64,000 nucleotides of DNA from Novosphingobium subterraneum (GCF_000807925.1 NZ_JRVC01000022.1:62001-126000), one strand, 5' to 3'; counted from the stretch's first letter, positions 37,401 to 46,652 are shown. The notes: generated by a model not told the origin, from the letters alone. A program made the numbers and translations.

Positions 37401-39128
37401 CAGGATCGGCTGGTCGACTTCGAGGCGCTTGTGGGTGCCGGCATCGCGGCCAAGCAGGTTCGGGCGCGGCCCGATCATGCTGACCAGCGACATGACCAGT
37501 TCCTCGCGGATCGGGTCGATCGGCGGGTTGGTCACCTGCGCGAAGTTCTGCTTGAAGTAATCAAACAGCAGGCGCGAGCGGTTCGAAAGCACTGCGATCG
37601 GCGTGTCGGTGCCCATCGATCCGATCGGATCATCACCAGCAATGCCCATCGGTTCGAGGAACTTGGTGACGTCTTCCTGCGTGTAGCCGAAAGCCTGCTG
37701 GCGATCGAGCAGCGAGGTGGTTTCCACCGGCAGCGCCGCCAGCTCGGGCTCGATCACGTCGAGCTCCTTGAGCTTGTACTGCGCCTGGTCGAGCCATTCT
37801 TCGTAAGGCTCGGCATTGGCCAGCTCGGCCTTGATTTCCTCGTCCTCGATGATCTTGCCCTGCTCCATGTCGATCAGGAGCATGCGGCCGGGCTGGAGGC
37901 GCCACTTGCGGACGATGTCCTCCTCGCGGAAGGGCAGCACACCGCTTTCCGAAGCCATGCAGATCAGGTCATCACGGGTGATCGAGAAGCGTGCGGGGCG
38001 CAGGCCGTTGCGATCGAGCGTGGCGCCGATCTGGCGTCCGTCGGTGAACGCGACGGCCGCAGGACCATCCCACGGTTCCATGAGCGCGGCGTGGTATTCG
38101 TAGAAGGCGCGACGCTTGGAATCCATCAGCGGGTTGCCGGCCCAAGCCTCGGGCACGAGCATCATGACGGCGTGGGCAAGGCTGTAGCCACCGGCGAGCA
38201 GCAGTTCGAGCGCGTTGTCGAGGCTTGCGGTGTCAGACTGGCCGTGCGGGATCAGCGGCCACATCTTGTCGAGATCCGGGCCGAGCAGCTCGGATTCCAT
38301 GGTGCGGCGGCGCGCGTTCATCCAGTTCACGTTGCCGCGAACGGTGTTGATCTCACCGTTATGGGCGATGAAGCGGAACGGGTGTGCCAGCTTCCAGCTC
38401 GGGAAGGTGTTGGTGCTGAAGCGCTGGTGCACGAGGCCCAGGGCCGAAACGCAATCCGGATCGCGCAGATCGTCATAGAATGAGCCAACCTGCGTTGCCA
38501 GCAGCAGGCCCTTGTAGACAATCGTGCGGGTCGAGAAGCTCGGCATGTAGAGCTGCGTCACGCCAGGAAGATTGTGCTTCTCGGCCATGGCGGCGAGCGG
38601 GTTCTGCGTCTGCTTGCGGATGGCGAGCAGCTTGCGCTCGAAAGCGTCCTGATCCGGCGTGTTGGCACCGCGCTTGATGAAGCACTGGCGGATCACCGGC
38701 ATCGATTCGACGACGGCCTTGCCGAGGCCGTCCTGCGTGGTCGGCACGTCGCGCCAGCCGATCAGTTCCTGGCCTTCCTTGGCGATGAACTTCTCGAAGA
38801 ATTCGGTCACGAACAGGCGCGCGGCCTCTTCCTGCGGCAGGAAGCACATGGCCACGGCATAATCGCCCGGCTGCGGCAGGTCCTTGCCTTCGGAAGCGGC
38901 CCACTTGCGGAACAACTGGTCGGGGATCTGGATCAGGATGCCAGCGCCATCGCCCAGCAGCGGATCGGCGCCGACGGCACCGCGATGGTCAAGATTGTGC
39001 AGAATTTCCAGCGCCTGGTCCACAATCGCATGGCTTTTCTGGCCTTTGATGTGGGCAATAAAGCCCACGCCACAGGCGTCATGCTCATTACGCGGATCGT
39101 ACAGGCCCTGAAGCGGCGGAAATCCCAT
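34488..39128 (-). CDS. gltB: Glutamate synthase (NADPH) large subunit
   Basis: This 1546-residue enzyme converts glutamine plus 2-oxoglutarate to two glutamates. The N-terminal Ntn amidotransferase domain opens after a short propeptide at the catalytic Cys in EHDACGVGF. The central domain, the FMN-binding domain with the [3Fe-4S] cysteines (CIMMRKCHLNTCPVG) and the C-terminal GxGxG beta-helix follow. All domains appear intact. It forms a gltBD operon that ends at the terminator near 33000. Confidence 0.97.
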   Translation of the reverse strand: MGFPPLQGLYDPRNEHDACGVGFIAHIKGQKSHAIVDQALEILHNLDHRGAVGADPLLGDGAGILIQIPDQLFRKWAASEGKDLPQPGDYAVAMCFLPQEEAARLFVTEFFEKFIAKEGQELIGWRDVPTTQDGLGKAVVESMPVIRQCFIKRGANTPDQDAFERKLLAIRKQTQNPLAAMAEKHNLPGVTQLYMPSFSTRTIVYKGLLLATQVGSFYDDLRDPDCVSALGLVHQRFSTNTFPSWKLAHPFRFIAHNGEINTVRGNVNWMNARRRTMESELLGPDLDKMWPLIPHGQSDTASLDNALELLLAGGYSLAHAVMMLVPEAWAGNPLMDSKRRAFYEYHAALMEPWDGPAAVAFTDGRQIGATLDRNGLRPARFSITRDDLICMASESGVLPFREEDIVRKWRLQPGRMLLIDMEQGKIIEDEEIKAELANAEPYEEWLDQAQYKLKELDVIEPELAALPVETTSLLDRQQAFGYTQEDVTKFLEPMGIAGDDPIGSMGTDTPIAVLSNRSRLLFDYFKQNFAQVTNPPIDPIREELVMSLVSMIGPRPNLLGRDAGTHKRLEVDQPILTNEDVAKIRSVEAALDGAFRTGTIDTTWDAASGADGLEMAIKEMCWAATEAVLADKNILILSDRAQCESRIPMPAALATAAVHQHLVRQGLRMQTGLVVETGEAREVHHFCVLAGYGAEAINPYLAFETLEQIRVAKELPLEAKDVKKNYIKAIGKGILKVMSKMGISTYQSYCGAQIFDAVGLSTDFVNAYFTGTATTIEGVGLKEIAEETVRRHATAYGDNPIYKKMLDVGGMYQLRLRGEEHAWTASNIANLQHAVRGNTPEKYREFAESINDQSERMLTIRGLMELKKADQPVPLEEVEPAAEIVKRFATGAMSYGSISWEAHTTLAVAMNRIGGKSNTGEGGEDPARFKPLANGDSMRSAIKQVASGRFGVTAEYLVNADDVQIKMAQGAKPGEGGQLPGDKVDKTIGKTRHSTPGVGLISPPPHHDIYSIEDLAQLIHDLKNVNTGARISVKLVSEVGVGTVAAGVSKARADHVTISGYEGGTGASPLTSLTHAGSPWEIGLAETQQTLLLNNLRSRICVQADGGLRTGRDVAVAALLGADEFGFATAPLIAAGCIMMRKCHLNTCPVGVATQDPVLRARFTGQPEHVINYFFFVAEELRAIMAEMGFRTVAEMVGRVDRLDVKKAVSHWKAQGVDLSKLLHKVEPVEGTTLNWSETQDHGLEAALDKDLIAASAPAFDKGEPVRLERKVINVNRTVGAMLSGEVAKKYGHKGLPDNTIHISFKGVAGQSFGAFLAHGVTLDLVGDANDYVGKGLSGGRVIVRQPSHVDRDPTENIIVGNTVLYGAIAGEAYFNGVGGERFAVRNSGALAVVEGTGDHGCEYMTGGVVVVLGKTGRNFAAGMSGGVAYVYDVDGNFAQLVNGAMVDVLPISAERDEDDGTGRPQQRGIDVYDYGMGDMLRHDAERLRVLVERHHLYTGSKRAREILDNWGESLAKFVKVMPRDYARALRQMEAERLEAASVAAE

Positions 39129-39367
39129 CTCGATGATCGTCCTACATCCAATAAGGCAATGGCCAAAAAGGCAGCGGCGCGCGAATCACCCTCGCGGAAA
39201 AGCGACGAAAATTGCGCGAAGTGCCCCCATGACTGCAGGAAAGTTATTTTGCAACCGCGCAAGGGCATCAAGTGCGCGGTTAATGCCGTAAATACGGTTG
39301 CGACATGGCAGAAAGTGCGGCTCCGCCGCGTCTTCCTGCCCGAAAGTGCCGCGAGGGACGTGGAAAA

Positions 39368-40939
39368 CTAGCCCTGCGCGGTCATCCGCTGAAGCGTTGC
39401 CAGAGCGGCGCGAAGTGCCCGATCGGCCTCTTCGGGATCAGCCAGCGCACCGGGCGCATCTGGTGACGCATCGGGCAGGACTTCTGCCGGAGTCGAGGGC
39501 GCCGCCTGTCCAGGTGCTGCCAGGGGCGAACCCTGGACCGGCAGGATCGAGGGCCGTTCGAACCGGCGCAAGCCACCCTGCAGCGCCGAAACCTGCCCGG
39601 GAAAGACCACGGTCGGTTCAACGTCTGCGGGGGCGGGCTCGTCCTCCAGCGCAAGGCCATCGTCGATGCGGGGCGAGTGCTGGCGGAGCGAGGCGGGCCC
39701 CATGTCGAGCAGCGAAGGATAGCGCTCTTCCGCGACCTCGGGCTCGGCCGGATCATCGGTGGCGGGTGCGGATGTTTCCGGTGCAGACGCAGCCGGTGCG
39801 CGCAGGAAGCGGGCGAGCTGCGCGACTCCCTCCTGCTCGTCGTCTTCGTCAAGCGGCGGCGTCAGTTCAACGGCAAGCGGACGCAGCCGGACGACTCGCA
39901 GATCGTCGCGGACTTCATCAACCCGTTCGGGCTGAGGGGCTGCCACGGTTTCGACGGGAACAGGGTTTTCCGGCACCACTGGAGCCGCATAGGCGGAGGC
40001 CTCAAGCGGCGCGGCATCCCGCACGGGGGGTGCATGGCGGGCAATCGCGACGGCAAGACGTTCCACAAGCTGGACCATGCCCAGACCATCAAGCGGCGCG
40101 CGCTCGATCGGGGTCACCTGCGCGGCAGGGGCCTGAAGCAGGGGCTTGGGTGCCAGAACAGAGGCAGCGGGGATCTGCTCTGTCGGCCGAGCGGAATCGT
40201 GTTCGACATCGCGAGTCGCAACAGACGGCGCTTCAACTTCCTGCGTGAAGGCGGCCGGAGGCGCAAAGGCTGCGAACTGCTCTTCATCCGAATCGGCAGG
40301 GGCGGAAAACGGCCCGGCCCCGACCGAGCCCTCGGCCGCGCCTGCAGCGGCTTCGAGCAGACCTTCCAGGGCGAGCGGATCTTCATCGCGGGCGACCGGG
40401 GGATAGGCTGGGGAAGCATTCTCCCACGGCAGATAGCCGGGGAGCGGCGCATCCTCGGCCGGAACCTGCGGCTGACCTTCGTCGGCCAGCGACAATGCGC
40501 GCCGACGCAACGGCGCCACCAGATCTTCGGCGGGCGCGTCAAGCGGCTCACCAAGGTCCTCGGCAGGGTTCAAGACACGGCGGGGTTCGTCGGAACGATC
40601 AGCAGTCTCGTCACTGCGCTGCCTGCGGGCAGCGGACATGTCACGGCGGCGCACCGGCGCGGCCTCTCTGGGTGCGAGCTTGCGCCCTGCCACAAAGCCG
40701 ATGATTGCGCCCAGCAGCAGCAGGCCAAGCGCCAGCAGCACGCGCGCGGTAAAGCCGAGTGGTGGAGCGGCCGCAGGGACGATTGCGGGAATCCCCAGCG
40801 CGACGACCGGACCTTCGAGCAGGGAGGGTGCCACGGCAAAGCTGCCGAGGCCGAAGAACGCTGCGAACCACAGGGATGTCACGACCGGAAACATCGGATG
40901 CGCGGTGATGGGCTTTGGCTTGCGCTTTGTCGCGGTCAC
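39368..40939 (-). CDS. Membrane protein with long acidic, disordered Pro/Ala-rich tail
   Basis: About 523 residues from GTG 40939 (AGGACG upstream). Two membrane helices lie near the N-terminus (FPVVTSLWFAAFFGLGSFAV and ARVLLALGLLLLGAIIGF), then an Arg-rich patch (VRRRDMSAARRQRS). The remaining ~400 residues are Ala/Pro/Glu-rich with no recognisable fold, ending in a short helical RALRAALATLQRM. Function is unknown. It lies 52 bp downstream of the exosortase-associated glycosyltransferase on the same strand and may belong to the same surface-polysaccharide unit. The frame is open further upstream to 41164, overlapping that gene, which argues for 40939. Confidence 0.7.
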   Translation of the reverse strand: MTATKRKPKPITAHPMFPVVTSLWFAAFFGLGSFAVAPSLLEGPVVALGIPAIVPAAAPPLGFTARVLLALGLLLLGAIIGFVAGRKLAPREAAPVRRRDMSAARRQRSDETADRSDEPRRVLNPAEDLGEPLDAPAEDLVAPLRRRALSLADEGQPQVPAEDAPLPGYLPWENASPAYPPVARDEDPLALEGLLEAAAGAAEGSVGAGPFSAPADSDEEQFAAFAPPAAFTQEVEAPSVATRDVEHDSARPTEQIPAASVLAPKPLLQAPAAQVTPIERAPLDGLGMVQLVERLAVAIARHAPPVRDAAPLEASAYAAPVVPENPVPVETVAAPQPERVDEVRDDLRVVRLRPLAVELTPPLDEDDEQEGVAQLARFLRAPAASAPETSAPATDDPAEPEVAEERYPSLLDMGPASLRQHSPRIDDGLALEDEPAPADVEPTVVFPGQVSALQGGLRRFERPSILPVQGSPLAAPGQAAPSTPAEVLPDASPDAPGALADPEEADRALRAALATLQRMTAQG

Positions 40940-40991
40940 GTGGGCGTCGTCCTGTCTGTTTCGGTCATCCTGCCGCCACCGGCGTCGCAGC

Positions 40992-42218
40992 TCAGGCCGC
41001 GACTGATGGCAGTTCGTGATTCGGTAACAGGGCTTGGTAAACAGGTAGATAACGTCTGACGTTGCCAGCCCAGTCGTGGCGTTCACGGACGAACGCCTTG
41101 GCAACTTCGCGCCGGGTGTGCCATCCGTCGCGGGAGCCGAGCAGATCGGCAAGGGCCGTGGCAAGGCCGGCCGGATCGTCGGGCGGGAACAGGGTGCCGG
41201 TCCTGCCGTGCTCGATCAGTTCGCGATGCCCACCGACGTCCGAGGCGCTGACCAGCTTGCCTTGCGCCATGGCTTCAAGCGGCTTCAAGGGGCTGACGAG
41301 ATCGGTCAGCCGCATCGCCTTCCGCGGATAGCAGACCACGTCGACCAAGGAGTAATAGCGATCCACCTCGTGATGCGGCACGCGGCCCACAAAGCGGATG
41401 GCGTCTGCTACCGCCGAGGCCTGCGCCTGCGCGCGCAAGTCCGCTTCGGCAGGGCCCCCGCCAACCATCAGCAGGCGCGCGTCAGGCACGCGAGCGACGA
41501 TGGCCGGCATTGCCGCAATCAGGTCGTCGAGACCTTCGTAAGGGTAGAAGCTGCCGAGGAAGCCGATCACTGGCCCCTCTCCCAGCCCCAGTTCGTTTGC
41601 CAGCCCGGCATCGCGCGGCAGCGGTTCGCCGAACAGGTCGAGGTCGACGCCGTTGGGCATGATCGACAGTTTCTCCGGTGCAAAGCCGCGGGCGATCAGA
41701 TCGGCCCGCAGGCCTTCGCAGATCGTCACGACGCGGTTGGCGCCACTGACGACATCGTTTTCCAGCACGCGCGTCAGCCAGTACCTGGCCGAGCCTTCGC
41801 GCCCCGTTCCATTGCCGACGGCGGCGTCCTCCCAGAACGCACGGATCTCATAGACGACCGGGATGCCGAGCTTGCGCCCGGCCCGGAGTGCCGCAAGGCC
41901 GCACAGCGCCGGCGAATGGGCGTGAAGCACATCTGGCCGCCATTCGCGCGCGATGGCGACGATGCGCTCGGCCAGCATTGCAACTTCGGACCATTCGCGC
42001 ACCAGCGGGAGGCCGCCCGCCGTGCCGCCAGCGCGGTAAAAGGTCAGGCCATCGACGACTTCGGGATCGCTCGGCATGGGCGCCGTGTGGCGCTGCCCGG
42101 TCACGGCGCGGACCTCCAGCCCCATCGCCGCCTGCGCCTTGAGGATGGCGCGGGTGCGGAAGGTGTAGCCGCTGTGCATCGGCAGCGAATGATCGAGAAC
42201 GTGGAGCACGCGTGTCAT
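40992..42218 (-). CDS. Exosortase-A-associated family 4 glycosyltransferase
   Basis: This 408-residue GT-B enzyme opens with VLHVLDHSLPMHSGYTFRTR, a signature I recognise from the exosortase A (PEP-CTERM) associated glycosyltransferase family. The C-terminal donor-binding half has GPVIGFLGSFYPYEGLDDL and SPLKPLEAMAQGKLV, with the EX7E-like glutamates. It probably adds a sugar in exopolysaccharide synthesis. It diverges from the small membrane gene and O-ligase gene across about 66 bp. ATG 42218 was chosen over TTG 42224. Confidence 0.85.
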   Translation of the reverse strand: MTRVLHVLDHSLPMHSGYTFRTRAILKAQAAMGLEVRAVTGQRHTAPMPSDPEVVDGLTFYRAGGTAGGLPLVREWSEVAMLAERIVAIAREWRPDVLHAHSPALCGLAALRAGRKLGIPVVYEIRAFWEDAAVGNGTGREGSARYWLTRVLENDVVSGANRVVTICEGLRADLIARGFAPEKLSIMPNGVDLDLFGEPLPRDAGLANELGLGEGPVIGFLGSFYPYEGLDDLIAAMPAIVARVPDARLLMVGGGPAEADLRAQAQASAVADAIRFVGRVPHHEVDRYYSLVDVVCYPRKAMRLTDLVSPLKPLEAMAQGKLVSASDVGGHRELIEHGRTGTLFPPDDPAGLATALADLLGSRDGWHTRREVAKAFVRERHDWAGNVRRYLPVYQALLPNHELPSVAA

Positions 42219-42284
42219 GGTCAACGCTCTGCCATGGAAGGCTTAACGCCGCGTCAACCTCGATCGGCTAGCGCAAGTCCTGCA

Positions 42285-42446
42285 ATGATCGACAAGTTCA
42301 CGATAATCCTGCCGCACGTGCTGATGGCGATCGCCATCTGGCGCCTGCTGCATCGTGACGATCTCAACGACGACCCTTCCCTGCCGAGCCGCAAGACGCC
42401 GTTCCGCAAAGGCCGCGAGCAGGCGCCGAGCGGTGGCGATGCTTGA
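42285..42446 (+). CDS. Small membrane protein upstream of the O-ligase gene
   Basis: A 53-residue frame starts at ATG 42285. Its N-terminal half is a single hydrophobic helix (IDKFTIILPHVLMAIAIWRL), followed by a basic, hydrophilic tail. Its stop overlaps the start of the following O-antigen-ligase-like gene by eight bases, which suggests coupled translation. No family was recognised. The placement in the exosortase-associated locus, the coupling and the coherent helix-plus-tail design support a real gene. Confidence 0.6.
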   Translation: MIDKFTIILPHVLMAIAIWRLLHRDDLNDDPSLPSRKTPFRKGREQAPSGGDA

Positions 42447-43809
42447 CCTGTTCCTGCTGTCCTGCGTGCTCGGCTTCATCGGCGCGGGCTTTCGCAAGCC
42501 GTTCATCTTCGTGCTGGCCTACAGCTACATCGACATCGTCGCGCCGCAGAAGGTCAGTTGGGGCATCCTCAGCCACATCCCGGTATCTCTGATCGCGTTC
42601 CTTTGCGCTTTCCTCTCGTGGTTCGTGGCCGAGGACAAGAACGGCATCCGCATCTCGCTGCGCCAGTTCCTGCTGCTGACCCTGCTGGTCTACTGCGGGC
42701 TGACGACGCAGGCCGCCGACTTCCCCGTGGAAGCGGCGGAGAAGTGGGCGTGGGTGTGGAAGGCGCTGCTGTGGGCGCTGTTCCTGCCCCTCACCCTGCG
42801 CACCCGCCTGAGAATCGAGGCGATCACGCTGATCCTGGCTCTGTCGATCGGAGTGATCGTGATCGGCGGCGGGATCAAGACTGCGGCAGGCGGCGGGGGC
42901 TACGGCGAATTGCGCCTGCTGGTGAACGACAATACCGGGCTCTACGAAGGTTCGATCATCTCGGCCGTCGCCATCGCGGTAATCCCGCTGGCGCTTTGGC
43001 TGTCGCGCTATGGCACGATCTTTCCGCCCGACTGGCGGGTGAAGATCTTTGCCTGGGCGCTGTGCTTTGCCTGCGCGCTGATGCCGATCGGCACGGGCGC
43101 GCGCACCGGCCTGGTCTGCGTCGTCGTTCTGGCGGCCATGATCCTGCGCACGGCCAAGCGACGCATGCTGATCGTCTCGGTCATGGCGGCCGGTGCCCTG
43201 ATCGCGGTCCCGCTCCTGCCAAAGGAGTTCACGGACCGGATGAGCACGATCAGGAACCACCAGTCCGACCAATCCGCCTCGACGCGCGTGGCGGTATGGA
43301 AGTGGACGATCGAGTTCGCCAAGCGCCATCCTTTCGGCGGCGGGTTCGAGGCCTATCGCCAGAACAAGCTGACGTACGATACCGTCAAGGCCGACTACGC
43401 CGGCGACAACAATGCCGCGCTCGAATACCAGCCGATCGTCGAGCAAGGGCGCGCCTACCATTCGAGCTATTTCGAGATGCTGGGCGAGCAGGGCTACCCC
43501 GGCCTGGCGCTATGGCTGTCGCTGCACCTTCTGGGCGTATGGCAGATGGAATTGCTGCGACGACGCTATGGCAAGGAGACCTCCGAAGAGTTCCGCTGGG
43601 TCGCGCCGCTTGCCGAAGCGTTGCAGCAGGCGCAGGTCATCTACCTGGTCGGCTCCACCTTCGTCGGCATCGCGTTCCAGCCGTTCTGCTACATGCTGGT
43701 CGGCCTGCAATGCGGTCTGTGGGCCTATATCAAACGGGTGCGGACGGCACAGCCGCAGCCTTTCCGCAAGGCAACGCAGCAGCCTGCGCCGCGCCCCGCC
43801 ACGGCTTAA
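42439..43809 (+). CDS. Exosortase-A-associated O-antigen ligase/polymerase-like membrane protein
   Basis: This 456-residue protein has about ten membrane helices and opens MLDLFLLSCVLGFIGAGFRK. That start and PYIDIVAPQK-like region (AYSYIDIVAPQKVSWGIL) match the exosortase-A-associated probable O-glycosylation ligase family. The Wzy_C-type loop includes GTGARTGLVCVVVL and RHPFGGGFEAYR. It would polymerise or transfer an undecaprenyl-linked glycan on the periplasmic side. ATG 42439 is used; GTG 42433 is possible. No exosortase gene is in the window. Confidence 0.85.
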   Translation: MLDLFLLSCVLGFIGAGFRKPFIFVLAYSYIDIVAPQKVSWGILSHIPVSLIAFLCAFLSWFVAEDKNGIRISLRQFLLLTLLVYCGLTTQAADFPVEAAEKWAWVWKALLWALFLPLTLRTRLRIEAITLILALSIGVIVIGGGIKTAAGGGGYGELRLLVNDNTGLYEGSIISAVAIAVIPLALWLSRYGTIFPPDWRVKIFAWALCFACALMPIGTGARTGLVCVVVLAAMILRTAKRRMLIVSVMAAGALIAVPLLPKEFTDRMSTIRNHQSDQSASTRVAVWKWTIEFAKRHPFGGGFEAYRQNKLTYDTVKADYAGDNNAALEYQPIVEQGRAYHSSYFEMLGEQGYPGLALWLSLHLLGVWQMELLRRRYGKETSEEFRWVAPLAEALQQAQVIYLVGSTFVGIAFQPFCYMLVGLQCGLWAYIKRVRTAQPQPFRKATQQPAPRPATA

Positions 43810-43892
43810 CCACACACTTAAACCCGCTTGCTCCGCGTCCGGCTTGTCGCCATTGTGCCTGCCGAGAGACATCAGCAGGAGAGCGCATCGCC

Positions 43893-44354
43893 ATGACGAC
43901 ATTCCTTCCGCCCGAGGAAATCAAGGCTCGGATCGGCCAGGTGGTCGGCACGTCGAACTGGATCGAGATCACGCAGGAGCGCGTGAACAAGTTTGCCGAG
44001 GCGACCGGCGATTTCCAGTTCATCCACGTTGACCCGGAAAAGGCGAAGCTGACCCCGTTCGGTGGCCCCATTGCGCACGGCTTCCTGACGCTGTCGCTGA
44101 TTCCGCTGCTGACGATGGAAAGCGATTGCCCGCGGCCCGAACATATCAAGATGGGCGTCAACTACGGCGGCAACCGCACGCGCTTCCTTGCGCCGGTGCG
44201 CGTCGGCAAGCGTGTGCGCGGCGTGTTCAAGCTGCTCGAGATGGACGAGAAGCGTCCCGGTCAGTGGCAGCAGACCATGGAGATCACCATCGAGATCGAG
44301 GGCGAGGCCAAGCCCGCGCTGCAGTGCGAGTGGATCACGCAGTTCTTTGTCTGA
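43893..44354 (+). CDS. MaoC-family dehydratase
   Basis: This 153-residue hot-dog-fold protein carries the hydratase-2 motif (FQFIHVDPEKAKLTPFGGPI followed by AHGFLTLSL), with the catalytic Asp and His. Such proteins hydrate trans-2-enoyl-CoA or act in related acyl-CoA reactions. CAGCAGGAGAG precedes the ATG. Its 3-prime end overlaps the convergent GT2 gene by 20 bp. Confidence 0.92.
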   Translation: MTTFLPPEEIKARIGQVVGTSNWIEITQERVNKFAEATGDFQFIHVDPEKAKLTPFGGPIAHGFLTLSLIPLLTMESDCPRPEHIKMGVNYGGNRTRFLAPVRVGKRVRGVFKLLEMDEKRPGQWQQTMEITIEIEGEAKPALQCEWITQFFV

Positions 44355-45264
44355 GGCCGGCCAGGCTGGCGGAGATTGCGCGCACCAGATGAAATAGCAG
44401 GTGCCGCGCAATTGCCGGGGCCTTGGCCAGACCAAGCCCGGGGCGCGCCTTGCAAGCCTGCCACAGCATCCCCAGCCGGGCATCCAGGCGGCTTGCCAGG
44501 CCGTGCTCAAGAAGCACCCGCGCCCGCAGTCCGGCATCGTCCACTGCGGCAAGTTCGCGCCGTATGATCTGGCCGACGAGGCGGTGGATCCTGAGCGCGC
44601 GCGTGTCAGTCAGGCTCCCCTCATGACGTCGATAGAGATAGAGGTCCTCATCTAGGGTGACAAAACGGAACCTGCGCGCTGCCCGCAGCCAGAAGTCGTA
44701 GTCCTCGACGCCGAACAGCGCAGTGTCATACCCCCCAAGCACTTCGGTCACTTTGGCCCGATAGAGAAACGCCGCGCCGATGCGGTTGCCGAACAGTATC
44801 TCGGAAGCTGGCCCGACCTTCTGAAAGCCAATGATGCGGCCCTGCCCGTCGATCACGCTGTAGTTGGCGTGGGCAATGGCCGCATCGGGGTTGGCATCAA
44901 GCGTCTGGACCAGGCGTTCCAGCATGTGGGGACGCGCGATGTTGTCGTCCGATGTCCAGGTATGCAATGGCCCGCGTGCAGCAGCGAAACCCGTGTTGAG
45001 AGCGCCCGGCAGGCCCTTGTTGGGCCGATTGGTGATGATGCGGATGCGCTCGTCGGCTGCGGCATGGCGCGTGAGGATAGCGGGCGTGCTGTCGGTGGAA
45101 CCGTCGTCGACGCAGATCAGCTCGAAATCTGCAAAGGTCTGGTCGAGGACCGATTGTATCGCGTCATCGAGGAAGGCAGCGCCATTGTGCACCGGCAGCA
45201 CGATGCTGACGCGGGGCGATGCTCCGCGTCCCGGTCCGCCGATAGAATGCGCTCCCTTGTCCAC
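44335..45264 (-). CDS. Family 2 glycosyltransferase
   Basis: This 309-residue GT-A enzyme has the N-terminal VSIVLPVHNGAAFLDDAIQS, the nucleotide-binding CVDDGSTDSTPAI, the DxD-like TSDDNIARP and the acceptor-side GVEDYDFWLRA. It probably builds an envelope glycan with the nearby exosortase-associated genes. The C-terminal ~60 residues are amphipathic and basic. Confidence 0.9.
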   Translation of the reverse strand: MDKGAHSIGGPGRGASPRVSIVLPVHNGAAFLDDAIQSVLDQTFADFELICVDDGSTDSTPAILTRHAAADERIRIITNRPNKGLPGALNTGFAAARGPLHTWTSDDNIARPHMLERLVQTLDANPDAAIAHANYSVIDGQGRIIGFQKVGPASEILFGNRIGAAFLYRAKVTEVLGGYDTALFGVEDYDFWLRAARRFRFVTLDEDLYLYRRHEGSLTDTRALRIHRLVGQIIRRELAAVDDAGLRARVLLEHGLASRLDARLGMLWQACKARPGLGLAKAPAIARHLLFHLVRAISASLAGLRQRTA

Positions 45265-45395
45265 AAGGCCACCTCTGCCATTTCAAGGCATCCGCGATCT
45301 TGCCGGAAAGTTGCGCAATATTGCAGAGAAGTGGAAAGCCGACCTGTGCCGGATTGGCACGGTCGGCTTCGGGATTTGACGCTTCTTGCCGTTAT

Positions 45396-46652
45396 TCAGG
45401 CGATGACGCTGAGCTTGCGGCCTTTCGCCTTCTTCTCGAACTGGGCGATCCACTGTTCGACCACCGGGGCGATCGACGAGCGCCAGCGCGAGCCGTTGAA
45501 GATGCCGTAATGGCCGACTTCGGGGGCGAGCAGATATTGCTTCATGTCCTCGGGCAGGTTCGGCGTGACCTTGAGAGCAGCCTTGGTCTGGCCGATGCCC
45601 GAAATGTCGTCGCGCTCGCCCTCGATGCACAGGATTGCGGTGTCGGTGATCGCGCCAAGGTCCACGGCCTGGCCACGGTGAATGAACTCGCCCTTGGGCA
45701 GTGCGTGGCGCTGGAACACGACATCCACCGTCTGCAGGTAGAACTCGGCGGGAAGATCGCAGACCGCGCGATATTCGTCGTAGAAGGCCTTGGTGGCTTC
45801 GGCGCTCTCGTCGGCCCCGGCGTTCATGTGCTGGAACAGCTTGTAGTGGCTCATCATGTGACTGCCGAGGTTCATCGACATGAAGCTGGCGAGCTGCACG
45901 AAGCCCGGATAGACGCGGCGTCCCTCACCCGGATAGTTGGTTGGCACGGTGGTGATCACGTTGTGCTTGAACCAGACATAGGGCTTGGTGATTGCGTGGT
46001 CGTTGACTGCAGTCGGGCTTTCGCGCGTGTCGATCGGCCCGCCCATCATCGTCAGGGTTACCGGGCGGCAGGGGTGCTTGCTGGCGCCCATGATCGCGGT
46101 GGCGGCGAAGGCCGGCACGGACGGCTGGCACACCGCCATCATGTGCGCACCTTCACCGATATGCTCGAGGAAGCCGGTCAGGTAATCGATGTAATCGTCG
46201 AGGTCGAAGGTGCCTTCGGCCAGCGGCACATACTTCGCATCGGCCCAGTCGGTGATGTAGACCACGCAGCGTTCGAGCATGCGTTCGACCGTGCCGCGCA
46301 GCAGCGTGGCGTAGTGCCCGCTCATCGGTGCGACGATCAGCAGGCGCGGCGCATTCTTGGGCAGGCCATCGTGGGTGAACATCTTGAGGTCACCGAACGG
46401 GCGCGTAACGACCGTTGTTTCCTTGACCGCATGGGCCGTGCCGTCGACATGGACGACCTTGATGCCGAACGCGGGCTTGCCGCGCGGCGCTGCTGCATGC
46501 GCGAACACATCGAGCGCGTTGGCGAGGGTCTGCGAGGGGCCGACGCCCGCCCACGGGTTGCGTGGATCGGTCAGCGCATCGGCCATCATCGAGGCCCAGG
46601 CGCTGCCCGCGTTCATCAGCGAGCGCTGAATTTCATAAGCCTTATAGAGCAC
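45396..46652 (-). CDS. phaZ: Intracellular polyhydroxyalkanoate depolymerase
   Basis: This 418-residue protein mobilises native intracellular PHB granules. It starts MLYKAYEIQRSLMNAG, the usual PhaZ opening. The GTG at 46652 is preceded by AGAAGG at 8-base spacing; the frame extends upstream to 46754 without family character. The catalytic site is of the Cys type, as in Ralstonia PhaZa1: MAVCQPSVP (Cys175), with Asp in EGERDDISG and His in APEVGHYGIFNGSRW. Cys is the known nucleophile in that family. Confidence 0.92.
   Translation of the reverse strand: MLYKAYEIQRSLMNAGSAWASMMADALTDPRNPWAGVGPSQTLANALDVFAHAAAPRGKPAFGIKVVHVDGTAHAVKETTVVTRPFGDLKMFTHDGLPKNAPRLLIVAPMSGHYATLLRGTVERMLERCVVYITDWADAKYVPLAEGTFDLDDYIDYLTGFLEHIGEGAHMMAVCQPSVPAFAATAIMGASKHPCRPVTLTMMGGPIDTRESPTAVNDHAITKPYVWFKHNVITTVPTNYPGEGRRVYPGFVQLASFMSMNLGSHMMSHYKLFQHMNAGADESAEATKAFYDEYRAVCDLPAEFYLQTVDVVFQRHALPKGEFIHRGQAVDLGAITDTAILCIEGERDDISGIGQTKAALKVTPNLPEDMKQYLLAPEVGHYGIFNGSRWRSSIAPVVEQWIAQFEKKAKGRKLSVIA

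Noticed and set aside
34641..38483. A 1280-codon plus-strand open frame
   Set aside because: It is antisense to gltB, which is intact with all family motifs; long antisense frames are expected from GC-rich third positions.
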